Under the pieces are notes generated by a model. That model did no database searches. It had not been told where the DNA came from and saw only the letters and a program-made list of their open reading frames with translations. The position numbers were made by a program, and so were the translations under genes. A stretch of DNA of 64,000 bases from Rosa chinensis (Eukaryota > Streptophyta > Magnoliopsida > Rosales > Rosaceae), in the NCBI RefSeq assembly GCF_002994745.2, contig NC_037092.1, positions 11,584,501 through 11,648,500 on the forward strand, read 5' to 3'. The number at the start of each line of letters is the position of its first letter. Within the stretch, counting starts at the first letter, position 1. Positions 21,931-31,995 of the stretch are shown piece after piece.

Positions 21931-23260
21931 TCTTGGGTGATTGTGGTTGTTTCTCCACTGCACCCAGGAATCTCAAAGATCCAATGTGACTAGGTTCTTC
22001 CTCTGACTCCTGTTGGTCTTCCATTTCTTTCGATTGAATCAGGGTTGTCTTATGAGGGCACTCTGTGAGGTCCTCTGCATAAGAAGAGAGATAATGGCCT
22101 TAAAGTGTAGCATGAGGGATTAGAGGGTTGAGGAGTGAAACCCCTGTTGAGGCACCAGGCCTAGAAGTTGTCGTGTCCCTCGTATTAGTTGTCCTTCTAT
22201 CCCCTCCTCCTGAGTTGTGAATTTGGAATCCGCTCCCCTACTTCTACTCTAGCAAGGCCTCATAGTTTTGTTGGCATTCGTATTCAAAAAGGACTAAGTC
22301 TTCCTGGTAGGAGCTCTCTTCAAATGTGTAATCTGTCAGCTTTTCAGCAGCAGCCTGAGCAGAGGCCAAATCTTAGGCCCTCTGCTGTTGGAGTTCTGTC
22401 CTTGCCCATGGTTTTAAGCCCTTGAGGAAATAGAACAACTGATCCTTCTCTAACATGTCTGGGATGTCGAGCATGAGCATAGAGAACTTGTTCACAAAGT
22501 CCCTGATGTTGTTGGTGTGCTTGAGCTCTCTCAATTGTCGTCTAGCAATGTATTCAATATTCTTGAGGAAGAATTGAGCTTTGAGCTCCTTTATTAGATC
22601 TTCCCATGTTTCAATAGTGCGTACTCCTCTTTGGATGTCATTGTATTTGCTTCTCCACCACATTTTAGCATCTCTTGACAAATACCTTGTCGCCATGTTC
22701 ACCTTTATCTCTTCCGAGTCTGGCTTTACTACTCTGAAGTATTGCTCCATATCAAATAGGAAGTTCTCAAGCTCTTTGGCATCTCGCGCCCCTAAAAAAG
22801 CTTGAGGTTCTAGTATCTTTACCTTCCTGTAGTCCGTCACAGGTTGGTTTCCTATCGCACGGATGGTCAAGTTCAGCTTGGTATTCATCTCAACCAGCTC
22901 GTTTTTGAAAGCATCAATGGTGGCTTAGACATCTTCTGCCATATTGTCCACTGTCACCTAGAGTGTATCAAGGGCATCACTCATCACCCCCATTTTCTCA
23001 TTTGGAACGAGAGCTTCTTCTTCATTTCTCTCCCTTCCGCTTCCTCGACGTTTGATTTCTCAAGGGCCACAACTCGGTCCTTCAAGCTTTCCATCTTAGT
23101 CACCCGCGTCGCCAAACTATCTAGGTCGACATGGTCTAGTATGGCAGTAATGTCAATCAATCTGTCGGGCCCCCGCAAGTTCTTGAGTTGTTGATCATAC
23201 CAATCGAATCGTTGTTGGTTTGTCATTTTGCTAATCATCGTATCGAGTGTCTTAAGTTGA
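21931..23260 (-). pseudogene. Chromovirus gag (capsid) with degraded zinc-knuckle region
   Basis: An N-terminal part with a coiled-coil-like LATRVTKMESLKDRVVALEK (23277-22984) is followed after a frameshift and two stops by the Retrotrans_gag domain (22888-22373: FLFDMEQYFRVV, YLSRDAKMWWRSKY, LRELKHTNNIRDFVNKFS). From about 22372 to 21931 the frame is degenerate where a CCHC knuckle would be expected (GPHR and ECPHKTT remnants). The two stops replace positions where Gln is usual, consistent with C-to-T decay. Confidence 0.82.
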
Positions 23261-23276
23261 GTTGGCTCTGATACCA
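23261..23276 (-). other. Primer-binding site (initiator tRNA-Met)
   Basis: The minus strand reads TGGTATCAGAGCCAAC two bases inside the 5' LTR, complementary to the initiator tRNA-Met 3' end. Confidence 0.9.
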
Positions 23277-23278
23277 AC

Positions 23279-23795
23279 TGTCACGGGCTGAACTTTGCGC
23301 AAAGTGGACCGTGCGGCACTTGCTAGCAAGCAAGTCAGCCAAGTGGGTACCTTGCAAGGAACAATGAAAGCCACACGTTATTAAAATAGTGCTACCGGTA
23401 AGCAAGAACACAATTATATAAACGTTAGGCAACTATGAAGAACAAATGAATAATCGAAAGAAAAGATCAAGGAATAATCTCACGGGACACAGATGATTGA
23501 ATAATTTTTCTTTTATTGATGGTAAGACGGTAAGGGAGGCAAAACTACATGTGCTTACCTATACTAGTTCCGTAGTCCAAACTATGCCGACTAGGAACCG
23601 CTCCGTATAGAGCATAACAGGCTTAAATGGTCAAGGCAGTGGGAAACATGTACTGGGCTGAGGAGACTAAATGTAAAATAAATTACATAATTTATTAATT
23701 ACCAAAACATCCCTACCACACAACCAACCAACCAAAGGCTTAACTAATGACCTTGGACAAGGTTGCTTGCGGCATTACAAGTGCGGCGCCTAACA
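23279..23795 (-). repeat. 5' LTR of chromovirus
   Basis: 517 bp, homologous to 857-1389. On the plus strand it starts TGTCACGGGC and ends GCGCCTAACA, followed by CTAAG, the partner of CCAAG at 852-856. Confidence 0.9.
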
Positions 23796-23800
23796 CTAAG

Positions 23801-23990
23801 CATCTTGTCTCGGCATATAAAGGTAACAAACATCACTCAAACCGAATGGATATGGAATTGAGACACCACCACAATTCTCATTGCAGTCAGGCTGGGCTTG
23901 AGAAGCTGCTAGCATTGTCGTTGCTGCAGTGGCTAATAGCACTACCAAAGAGAGTTGCAAAAGAAGCAATCTTCCATGTAAGCAGGCCAT
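23801..23990 (-). pseudogene. WAK-like receptor kinase pseudogene A, 5' end
   Basis: ATG at 23988-23990 opens a signal peptide (MACLHGRLLLLQLSLVVLL, then an Ala-rich stretch), followed by QPDCNENCGGVSIPYPFG, the start of the GUB_WAK galacturonan-binding ectodomain. The frame reaches DVCYLY and is cut by the chromovirus LTR. The continuation (FKITCDN) is at 856 and below. Together with 1-856 this is one gene with start and stop 24 kb apart and most of its middle deleted. It resembles the start of WAK pseudogene B at 31921, so the two are tandem paralogues on the same strand. Confidence 0.85.
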
Positions 23991-24089
23991 GGCACCACTA
24001 ATACTACATAATAATAGGGAGAATAGTATTGCTGCAAGTTTTATTGTGTGTGTTGAAGTTGTGAGAAGCTAAACTTAGCTTGAATTGTG

Positions 24090-24096
24090 TTTTATA
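24090..24096 (-). promoter_or_regulatory. TATA box of WAK pseudogene A
   Basis: The minus strand reads TATAAAA about 100 bases upstream of the ATG at 23990, in AT-rich leader sequence. Confidence 0.55.
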
Positions 24097-24490
24097 GCTG
24101 GGCAGGGCCATGCCGGGCCATCTGGTTTGGGGAAATGTCATCCTCATTTCTCTACTTCTCTTCCAGCTATAATGTCCATGTCCATATTGAGGTCTTTCTT
24201 TATTTTTTCATGCATGTGATCATTGTGATGTTATATAATGAGGCTTGATCAACTAACGGACAACTTTTAAGGGACTGTGAGGGACAAATGAATCTGAAGT
24301 AACAATTCAAAACTGTGCATTTATTTTTAGCTTTCAGATTCATCTATCCTTTATAGTCGCTTAAAAATTATTTCTCAGGTGAGCATGGCTTGTGATATAT
24401 ATATAATTGGCAATGCAGTAATAGTTGCTAGATAAGCCCAATTGCTAATAGTCAATTAGCCTAGTTGCAAAGTCTTTCGTTTTTCTTTAG
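24097..24490. other. Intergenic region upstream of WAK pseudogene A
   Basis: AT-rich, no gene or repeat recognised beyond a short TA run near 24398. It ends with the TTTCTTTAG copy of the MULE target duplication. Confidence 0.5.
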
Positions 24491-26005
24491 GGGAAAATGG
24501 TCCGTACAATACCTGAACTTTGCCTCCTTATAACTTTTGGTACCTGAACTTCAAAAAAAATCACTTCGGTACCTGAGGTTCTTTGCCCGACCGAGGATTG
24601 ATACATATGGCCGTCACAATTTTTTTTTTTTTTTAATAAAGTCTTAAACTCAATTTTTATGTCTATTTATCTTCCTCTCTCTTTCTGCAAATCATCTCCA
24701 TAGATGAAATCCATAACAGGGACCTTAAGTCTCTCTCTCTCTCTCATGAATAAGTAAATGAAAAGGATAATGACAGATTGTGAGGCAAGGTTATTTGGAA
24801 ACATTCAACCATTAAAGAACCATAAGTCTCCAAACTTCCTTTACATTATTAAACAATGAAATTGTAATAGTGGATGAAAAATTAAACCCAGCTCCCAGAT
24901 CTAAGCAATCATCCTCATTAAATTCATGAAATTTCTAAAGTTGAGAAAAACCTAATTGAAATCAAACCAAACCCATTACAAATTTACACCCAAAGATTCA
25001 GAGAAAGATTGGAACTCTCATAAACAAAGTGCTGGAGGCCACCATTACCTTCTTCTTCTTCTTCTTTTTCTTCTTTCTCTCTCTCTCAGATCAACACCAT
25101 AGACAAACACCATGAAAACCCAGCAGCCTAAGCTTAAGACCCAGCTTTTCTCTTGTGGGTTCTTCGGCCACTGTACTGGAACAGTCCTTAGCCCCACCAC
25201 GCCTCATCTTCCAACTCTCCTTTTCTCATCCATCGATCCATTACCACCTTCATTCTTAATTTCCGCTTCTTCAACACAATCCAACTCGTTAACCCACCAC
25301 CAGTCGAAACCCGACTTTGAATCATCTTCCTCCTCAACCTCACAAAGCTTCACCCAGTGGAAATCACTCTCCCCAAAGTTGCAAGGTCAAATTGGTGATT
25401 ATTGGCTCTCCCCAGCAATTATGGTCAAATTGGTGATGATTGGCTTCGAATTGAACGTCAGCTCCGGCAACGGTGTCCGGTACTGGCTCACAAGCTCCTG
25501 GTGCTGCAATCGCTGTGGCACGTAGGCTAGCTCTACAGCCGCGAGGGTCATTGCACTCCAACTCTCTATCACTCAATCTGAGGCGAAAGTGTGGAGCTTG
25601 ATTGATGAAGTCAACGAGCTTGGGATTTGGGAATTAGGGTTAAGATTGGGGAAGATTTAGGGGTGGTGGGTGCTGTGGCGGCATTGGTTCGGCAACAGAA
25701 GCCTGGACTCAAAACTGGTTGGGATTGACAACAAGGAGTGGATGGGTTTGAAGAGGAAGAAGATGAGAAGATGGGTTAATCTATGGAGTGGGGACATGGC
25801 TGGGATTATTGAGGATTAAAACATAAATAGACGAAAATGCCCTTCAAAAATTGCCAACTGGCAGACGCCGTAACAGAGATAACGGCCATATGTACCAATC
25901 CTCGGTCGGGCAAAAAACCTTAGGTACCGAAGTGATATTTTTTTAAGTTCAGGTACCAAAAGTTATAATGAGTCAAAGTTCAGGTACTGTACGGACCATT
26001 TTCCC
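24491..26005. mobile_element. Pack-MULE (Mutator-like element with captured gene pieces)
   Basis: Starts GGGAAAATGGTCCGTAC and ends with its inverse; the inverted repeat extends about 120 bases with scattered mismatches, up to ATATGGCCGT / ACGGCCATAT. It is flanked by a perfect 9-bp target duplication TTTCTTTAG (24482-24490 and 26006-26014), the Mutator hallmark. Total 1515 bp. No MURA transposase. The inside carries coding-like sequence (25112-25580) of higher GC, so it is a gene-capturing non-autonomous MULE. Each TIR repeats a GGTACCTGAACTT-like phrase two or three times. Confidence 0.9.
25112..25580 (+). pseudogene. Gene fragments captured in the MULE
   Basis: The frame from ATG 25112 reads MKTQQPKLKTQLFSCGFFGH then a Ser/Pro-rich stretch ending SQSFTQWKS. 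I associate that start with plant ARM-repeat / U-box family proteins, from memory and without a search. After about 25380 the sequence changes character and another frame ([20 protein letters not shown]) looks like part of a second gene. Neither piece reaches a domain with catalytic residues. A 5' leader-like CT-rich tract precedes the ATG (25045-25090). Confidence 0.45.
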
Positions 26006-26249
26006 TTTCTTTAGCTTTGTTTGCAAATGCTTAGTCAATTAGCCCAATTGCCAAGTATTTCTTTTTTCTTTAGTTTTGTTTGTAAATGCCCGGAAAGTCA
26101 AACAAAGGCCCAGTGATGATCACTCTTGCAAATTTTAGTTTGTAAACTAAGGTCTTTCTTATTAGTTATTACATAAGTGTCCCCTTTTTTTTTTTTTTTA
26201 AGTTGTGAGGCATTCATACGACAAACTTGTTTTAATATACCATCATAAG
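26006..26249. other. Intergenic spacer
   Basis: AT-rich with a 15-base T run near 26187; apart from the MULE target duplication copy, no gene seen. Confidence 0.4.
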
Positions 26250-26580
26250 GTTTTTATCACCATTAGAGTCAAAACTTTCTTGCACGGGACAAAATGATAT
26301 CCAACTTTAAAAAATGATCAAAATGATACCAAAATTTTTAAAAACAAATAAACTTGATACCTTAGTTTATTTTTTCTAACTTCTTTGTTAAATCAAATGC
26401 AAATTCAAGCCCAAAAATTGAAGTGATTTGTGGTCAGAGGGACATCAACCATCTATAACCCAATCTTATTGTTCTATAGAATTAAAAAAAATCTACCATT
26501 CAATTGCAATTTCTACCATCGATCATAGAAACAAATAAAATTCGGATGTTTCACAACTTCTAAAGAAACAAAGAAAAATG

Positions 26581-26639
<59 letters not shown>

Positions 26640-26956
26640 GTAGAGATAGAAGAAGAAGAGAATTAACAAAGTAAAATAAAAAATAATTGAAAACCAGTTT
26701 TTGTGTAAAATATTATTATAACCCCACAAAGTACCTTACCACACGTGATCAATTTTAACAAAAAGTTACAAAAAATAAACCGAGGTATCAAGTTGATCTG
26801 TTTTTAAAATTTTAGGTATCATTTTAATCACTTACGAAAGTTGGGTATCAAGTTAATTTGTTTTTAAAAAATTTAGGTATCATTTTGATCACTTTTGAAA
26901 GTTTGGTATCATTTTGTCCGGTGCAAGAATGTTTTGACCCAAGTGGTGATAAAAAC
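26250..26956. mobile_element. TIR transposon, MULE- or hAT-like, about 0.7 kb
   Basis: Left end GTTTTTATCACCA...GTCAAAAC, right end the inverse. The inverted repeats run over 100 bases with phrases such as GGACAAAATGATA and CAAAATGATACC on both sides. I find no clean target duplication (CATCATAAG versus TCTATGGAA). No coding sequence. A GA microsatellite sits in the middle. Confidence 0.6.
26584..26635. repeat. (GA)n microsatellite
   Basis: About 25 uninterrupted GA repeats inside the 26250-26956 TIR element. Confidence 0.95.
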
Positions 26957-27054
26957 TCTATGGAATATGCAGGTATGTGGGGTGTAAAATTTTAACAACA
27001 GTTTTTAATAAGGATTTGGCCTAATAAATAGACAAATTAACCTGTTTAGGAAAA

Positions 27055-27310
27055 GTACCTCGAAGTAAAACCTCTGAAGATAGATTTGTGTGAAGAGAAA
27101 TCCCCTTAAGGCGAATCTAGGTAAGAAGTAATTCCCTAAATGCAAATCTGTGTGAGGAGAGATCTCCTCAAGGTGAATAGAAGTGAGGAGAAATCTCCTC
27201 AAAGTGAATCTGGGTGAGGAGTACTATACCCTTCGAAGGAAATCCGAGTGAGAAGTGGAACTCAGGTGAGGAAAAATTCTCTCAAGACGAATCTGGGTGA
27301 GGAGAATTCA
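27055..27310 (+). repeat. Degenerate tandem repeat, unit about 35-40 bases
   Basis: About seven diverged copies of a phrase like GGTGAGGAGAAATCTCCTC then AAGGCGAATCTG. Each copy contains the self-complementary GAGGAGANNTCTCCTC, so units can fold. No coding frame is kept across copies. Confidence 0.6.
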
Positions 27311-27529
27311 TGATGGAGCAATTTCAGCAGAAGAAAATAAACTTGATGGAGCCTTCTTTCAAAAAGTAACTCATTGTAGTTCAAAAACTTGATGGAACCA
27401 CCTAGACTTTCTTTTTGGATGTAGATAAAGTTGAAATTCATATCAATTTATATGTAAATCCAATAAATTGACTCTCTGAAAAAATATATATTTCCCAGAA
27501 TATCCCTGATATTTTCGATATCTCTTTTT

Positions 27530-27884
27530 TGTTGAGAATATATATCTCATATAGGAAAAATGGAATATTGTCTATGAGTTTTTAAGGGTTTGAGCCACTT
27601 TATCTATTGCTAATTATTTTTGGATGTGGACCCCAAATTACTTTATCATGATATCAGAGCCAGGTTATCCCACATATGTATGTCTCACGGCCACACGAGC
27701 TTCACGTCACCCAAAGTTATCCACATATATGGCTTGAAAATTCGTCACACGTGCGGGGGCGTATTGAGAATATATACATCTCACATGAGAAAAATGAGTT
27801 CTTGCATATGAGTTTATAAAGGTTTAGGCCACTTCATCCATTGTCAATTAATTTTATATGTGAACCTCATATTACTTTATCAAC
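27530..27884 (+). mobile_element. TRIM (terminal-repeat retrotransposon in miniature)
   Basis: Two short LTRs (about 27530-27648 and 27762-27882) share TTGAGAATATATA, GAGTTT, GGCCACTT-like and ACTTTATCA landmarks. After the first LTR comes TGATATCAGAGCCAGG, an initiator tRNA-Met primer site with one change; before the second comes the polypurine GTGCGGGGGCG. The roughly 110-base interior is non-coding. The second LTR starts TA instead of TG and no target duplication is seen, so it is an old copy. Confidence 0.75.
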
Positions 27885-29180
27885 ACAGTGGATGAGGCAG
27901 TAGGAAAGGAAAAGGACATTAGTGTTAAGGGTAGAAGTGATAAGGACATTAGTCTTATTCATTAGGGAAAAATTTATGACTAGTACCCGAAGTAAGGCCC
28001 CCTATGAATTTCAGTATAGCAATTTCCAAAACAAGTCAACCCAATATGCATACACGACGTTAATGACTCCACCAGACGTCATGCCATTACGCACATAATG
28101 AAAGGGCAGAATAGGTTTTTCATTTTTCAATGGTTTCCTCTCCCTCACCCCCCCCCCCCCCCCCCCCCCCCCCCGGGATCTCGAAATGGCTCTGCAACTC
28201 TGGGATCTCTTTTCCTTCTTCCTTTTGTTGTCACCGATCACCACGCCTCTACACCGCCTTTCACTACCTCTGATTACAGCCCCTCACTTCAACATCCACA
28301 ACCCCTTCAGCTGCCTCGAGGGCCGATCTTCACCGTGCCCAGGCTCTCAGTGAGTCCAGTCCGGCCTCAATTCAAGCCCTCCTTCGTGTCGCCAAGATCA
28401 CCGGTAGAGCACCGAACAAGCTCTCTAAGATGTCAGACCCTAATTCTGTTTGTTTTCGGTTTTGGTTTCTGTGTTTTTGTGAATCAGGTGGGATTGATGT
28501 GTTTTGCAGTAAGGTTGTGAGGCTTGGGATTGCTCAGGTGTTGATACTGATTTAGCAGAAGTAGAAGGCAGAGGTAAAAAGAAAAAATAGAATGAGTTTG
28601 ATTCTGAGCTGGGTTTTGGGTAACTGGAGAGATAGAGAAGAAGAGCTGTGGAGAGTGAGGGCTCTGATCACTTCGTCGGAGGTCTGGGCTGAATTCTAGG
28701 TGAAGAATCAAGCCCAGAAGAATAGGGATTCATGAATCCAATGAATTGGAAATTTTGGGTTCGTGTAATTGTACCTAAGTGCTATAGTTCTCGTTGTTTC
28801 TGTTGTTAATCGGCCTTCGATGGAATCATGGAAATCGAAGACCTGAATTATAGAGGAAAGTCTATAAGGGATTACGGTAATGGGTCTTGTTGTTGTTGTT
28901 GTTGTTTAACGGGATGGTGATGTGAGGGTTGTATATTTTTTTTCAACCCACAATGAGAGAGAGATATGAAGCAACCCAGATAAGAAAACTAGCAGCTTCT
29001 AATTCAAAGGTATAGTGGTGAATCGCTCAACTCAGTTCAATCCTAGTCTTCTTCTATATATATATTTTTTTTTACCTTGCGATATATTTAATTTAAGTTT
29101 TGAGTAGTATAATCTGTTGGATTACTTATTGATTGGAAATTTGGTGCATTTGTTAAGAGTTTAATTTTGTAGGAAAGGAC
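27885..29180. other. Unassigned region with possible exon fragment and poly-C tract
   Basis: Contains a 27-base C run (28148-28174). Downstream, plus-strand sequence at about 28290-28450 reads ADLHRAQALSESSPASIQAL then LLRVAKITGRAPNKLSKM; this looks like real coding sequence but I do not recognise it and no start, stop or splice context confirms it. CT-rich and GTT-repeat stretches (28888-28907) follow. No TIRs were found. Confidence 0.35.
28148..28174 (+). repeat. Poly-C tract, 27 bases
   Basis: Uninterrupted C run followed by GGGATC; unusual length for a plant genome and also a place where base count may be unreliable. Confidence 0.9.
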
Positions 29181-29727
29181 AACCACATTTCTATGGTTTA
29201 TTTGAGAAAGAACAACCACCTCATTAATAAACTGATCAGTCTGGGACTTGGCCATGATTTTGGACTTCTTTATGGCTACCACTTTATTATCCGGAAGTAC
29301 TCCTTTGTAAACTGTTCCGTAACCTCCTTCACCAAGGATTCCATCTCTATGGTAATTGTTTGTGGCCTGCTTGAGGTCTGCCGGGGTAAAGATCTTGGCT
29401 GCTGTCTCAACAGATCCCTTGTGACTACCTAGTTTTTCTCGTAACTTCTCGCCACCATTTTCTTTGAACTACTTTTCTTTCAGTTGTTCGAACTTCCTTC
29501 TCTTCAAGCCACAATATAACCAAAAAATTCCAACCAGTAAGACAAACATGCTTAATTGCTTACACTTATGTACCTGCACATATACATTTGAATAGTCACA
29601 ACCAAATTTGATTTGTTGTTGAGCGTCAGCAATTAAACGAACTTCACGCTCACTGCCGAGGAGCCAAATCCTCTTGTTTTAGTCTACTTTTAATGTTTTC
29701 TGAATATGACATATATCACTGGTATGT

Positions 29728-29729
<2 letters not shown>

Positions 29730-29770
<41 letters not shown>
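29730..29770. repeat. (TA)n microsatellite at MITE junction
   Basis: About 20 TA repeats abutting the first fold-back MITE; similar TA runs lie between the MITEs (30141-30156, continuing as CA repeats to 30171) and after the second (30559-30578). Confidence 0.95.
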
Positions 29771-29772
<2 letters not shown>

Positions 29773-30140
29773 TCCTATCCAGAGCGAGGTTAGGGTTTAG
29801 GGTCACTTTTCGGTCGCATTTCCACATCTCGACCGTTCAGTTTTTAGCTACTAATGTATAGATCATCTCTGCAAAATTTCAACCAAATTGATGGTTGTTA
29901 AGGCATTGATAACTACCTTAAAGCTAGTACGGTTTAGGTTGGACAGATTCAGTTCGTCCACTGGTTTAAGTGAGTTAGATACCTTAAAGATCATCAATTT
30001 AGTTGAAATTTTGTAGAGATGATTTATACATTAGTACCTAAAAACTGAACGGTTGAGATGTGGATATGCGACCGAAAAGTGACCCTAAACTCTAACCTCG
30101 TTCTGAAATTTCAAAGCGATGCCTCACTCTGGATAAAATC
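29771..30140. mobile_element. Fold-back MITE 1 in TA microsatellite
   Basis: Starts GATCCTATCCAGAGCGAGG and ends with a near-inverse CTCTGGATAAAATC. The two halves are inverted copies nearly to the centre (GTCACTTTTCGGTCGCAT on one side, ATGCGACCGAAAAGTGAC on the other), so the element folds into one long hairpin. TA repeats border both ends, as for Micron-type MITEs that insert in TA microsatellites. It lies in an intron of WAK pseudogene B. Confidence 0.8.
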
Positions 30141-30171
30141 TATATATATATATATACACACACACACACAA

Positions 30172-30560
30172 ATTCTATCCAGAGCGGAGCTCCGCTTTGA
30201 AATTAGTGTGTAAAGTTCGAGTTTTGAGTCACTTTTCGGTCGCATATCCACATCTCGACCGTTCAATTTTTAGGTACTAGTGTATAGATCATCTCTGCAA
30301 ATTTTCAGCTAAATTGATAATTGTTAAGATATCTAACTCTCTTAAACCAATGGACGGACTGAATCTGTCAACCTGAACCGTACTAGCTTTAAGGCAGTAA
30401 TCAATGCCTTAACGATCATCATTTTGGCTGAAAATTTGCAGAGATAATCTATACACTAGTATCTAAAAACTGAACGGTCGAGATGTGGATATGCGACCTA
30501 AAAGTGACCCAAAACTCGAACTTCACACGTTAATTTTCAAAGCGGAGCTCCGCTCTGGAT
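30172..30560. mobile_element. Fold-back MITE 2, opposite orientation
   Basis: Ends TATCCAGAGCGGAGCTCCGC and its inverse, arms matching those of MITE 1. Its unpaired centre (GATATCTAACTC...CAATGCC) is the reverse complement of the MITE 1 centre, so the two copies sit in opposite orientation, separated by a TA/CA microsatellite. Confidence 0.8.
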
Positions 30561-31988
30561 ATATATATATATATATTGTCATCAATAAGTCATGTGTAGC
30601 TGAGGATGCATACTAACAAACAGTAAATAGCTAAAGCTAGCTAGAGCATATACCTAATGAAACTTTCAAGACGGTGCTCTTTCCTTTGCCTCCTTCCACG
30701 CAAGTGGTCTTGTTTTCATTTAATCTGTACCCATGCACGAGTGTGAGTTCCGGGTAAATTTATGCACTTTCCTTTGTTGCATGGGTTCGAGTTCGGAACT
30801 AGCAGGCACTCATCAATATCTGGAAAAAAGGCAACCAATAAATTAGGTGATAAATTGATCAGTAAGGTTATAAATGTAGAAAATCCCATCTCTGAGTTTT
30901 ATTAATTTAATTTATTAATATTTCTGCTGCCTGACAACTAACATCTATACTACCAATGCACATATCACAATATATGTAAGTGTAGAGATCTTATCACCTT
31001 GGCAACCATCTGAGAGGTATGGGTTCCCATCGTAGCCTGTCATGCACCGGCAAGTGTAACCTCCAGATGAAGTACCATCTTGCTTGAATAAGTCTCTGAC
31101 TTCTTTGCTACGTCACATGTCTCATCCCCAATTGCCCAATTAACAACCACCGGAAGCTGCCTCCTTGTGGTGTTCAGTTCTTCAAAACTTGTGTTCCCAG
31201 AGAATGTGAAGTTGCCATCTTGCACAATGAAGCCATAGCTGCACAGGTAGTCTGGCTCTATGTTCCAGTGGTTCCAATCTCTGATGTAGCTGTCAAGTTG
31301 ATACAAATCCACCGACATGTTTTGCAGTCCACTAGGGATTGCATTTTGGCCACACCCGAAACCATTGCAAGAATCGGTGGGAAGTGCTGTGCCAAGAGCA
31401 TCTTGACACAGGCTCACGGTGTACCCGCCTTTGTAGCTTTCTTCTCGATCGGTGATTTGGCCCTGGTAACTTTGATACACTGCTACACTGTTACAACCAA
31501 CCACGAAGAAGTTGTTCTTATAAGATATAGTGTACGAAAGAGGCAGCTTGAGCGTGCTGTTGCTATACATATCGTACATGTACGAACCGCCTTCGTCATA
31601 ACAGTCTCTAGCTACGGCTTGCATTACTTGCAACTCACCCTCACCATGGGAAAAGTCAGTAATACGTACAGGAAAGGTGAAGGTACTGTTGGAGAACTTT
31701 GGTGATGGGGGTGTGGTGTACTGGTCACAAGTGATGTTGAACTCTGGTCGGAGGTAACAGTCGGCACCAATGCCAAATGGATATGGAATTGGGACGTCAC
31801 CGCAGCGCTCTGGGCAATTCGGCTTGGCTTGAGGCGGCGGGGCTTGAGCTTTTGCTACTAATAGAACAACCACATAAGAGAGATGCATGATTTGCAACCT
31901 CCCAGCTGGTAATAAGGCCATTGCACCTTACCACTACACAGTGTTATTGTTTCAGAAGAGAAAAATAAGTGTGCCTACATTATACTTA

Positions 31989-31995
31989 ATTTATA
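31989..31995 (-). promoter_or_regulatory. TATA box of WAK pseudogene B
   Basis: The minus strand reads TATAAAT about 70 bases upstream of the ATG at 31921. Confidence 0.55.

Larger units (their letters stand above)
857..23795 (-). mobile_element. Chromovirus-type Ty3/gypsy LTR retrotransposon (outer element of nest)
   Basis: Two clearly related LTRs (857-1389 and 23279-23795) begin TGTCACGGGC and end CTAACA on the plus strand. A primer-binding site complementary to initiator tRNA-Met lies just inside the right LTR, and a polypurine tract just inside the left LTR, so the element runs on the minus strand. Order in that sense is LTR, gag, protease, RT, RNase H, integrase, chromodomain, LTR, the chromovirus order. 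Flanks CCAAG (852-856) and CTAAG (23796-23800) are a one-mismatch target duplication inside WAK pseudogene A. The RNase H region is split by a 17-kb insertion (3178-20325). LTR divergence and many stops say it is old and dead. Confidence 0.9.
29181..31921 (-). pseudogene. WAK-like receptor kinase pseudogene B, truncated in the kinase
   Basis: Exon 1 (31921 to about 31003): signal peptide, CGDVPIPYPFGIG, EFNITCDQY, GEGELQVMQAVARDCY, a long Cys-bearing ectodomain and VVVNWAIGDETCDVAKK; a small deletion near 31085 shifts the frame just before the EGF-like CRCMTGYDGNPYLSDGCQ. Exon 2 (about 30822-30668): calcium-binding EGF start DIDECL, with a second frameshift. Exon 3 (about 29560-29181): transmembrane segment (LSMFVLLVGIFWLYCGL), a TAG stop in the juxtamembrane region, then kinase GEGGYGTVYKGVLPDNK, catalytic VAIKKSK and NHRNVV, where homology stops at 29181. 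The kinase C-lobe is missing. Intron 2 has received two MITEs. A TATA box lies upstream, so it may once have been a live gene. Same strand and family as pseudogene A. Confidence 0.88.

Noticed and set aside
25112..25525. Functional host gene inside the MULE
   Set aside because: Only N-terminal pieces of genes, switching frame and source, inside intact TIRs.
27055..27310. CRISPR-like array
   Set aside because: Units are degenerate with no constant repeat and variable spacer; the DNA is plant nuclear.
28098..28520. 140-codon frame with a poly-Pro run
   Set aside because: The run comes from the C tract; residues upstream are not protein-like, only a later piece in another frame is.
31220..31705. 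161-codon plus-strand frame
   Set aside because: It is the antisense shadow of the WAK pseudogene B ectodomain.
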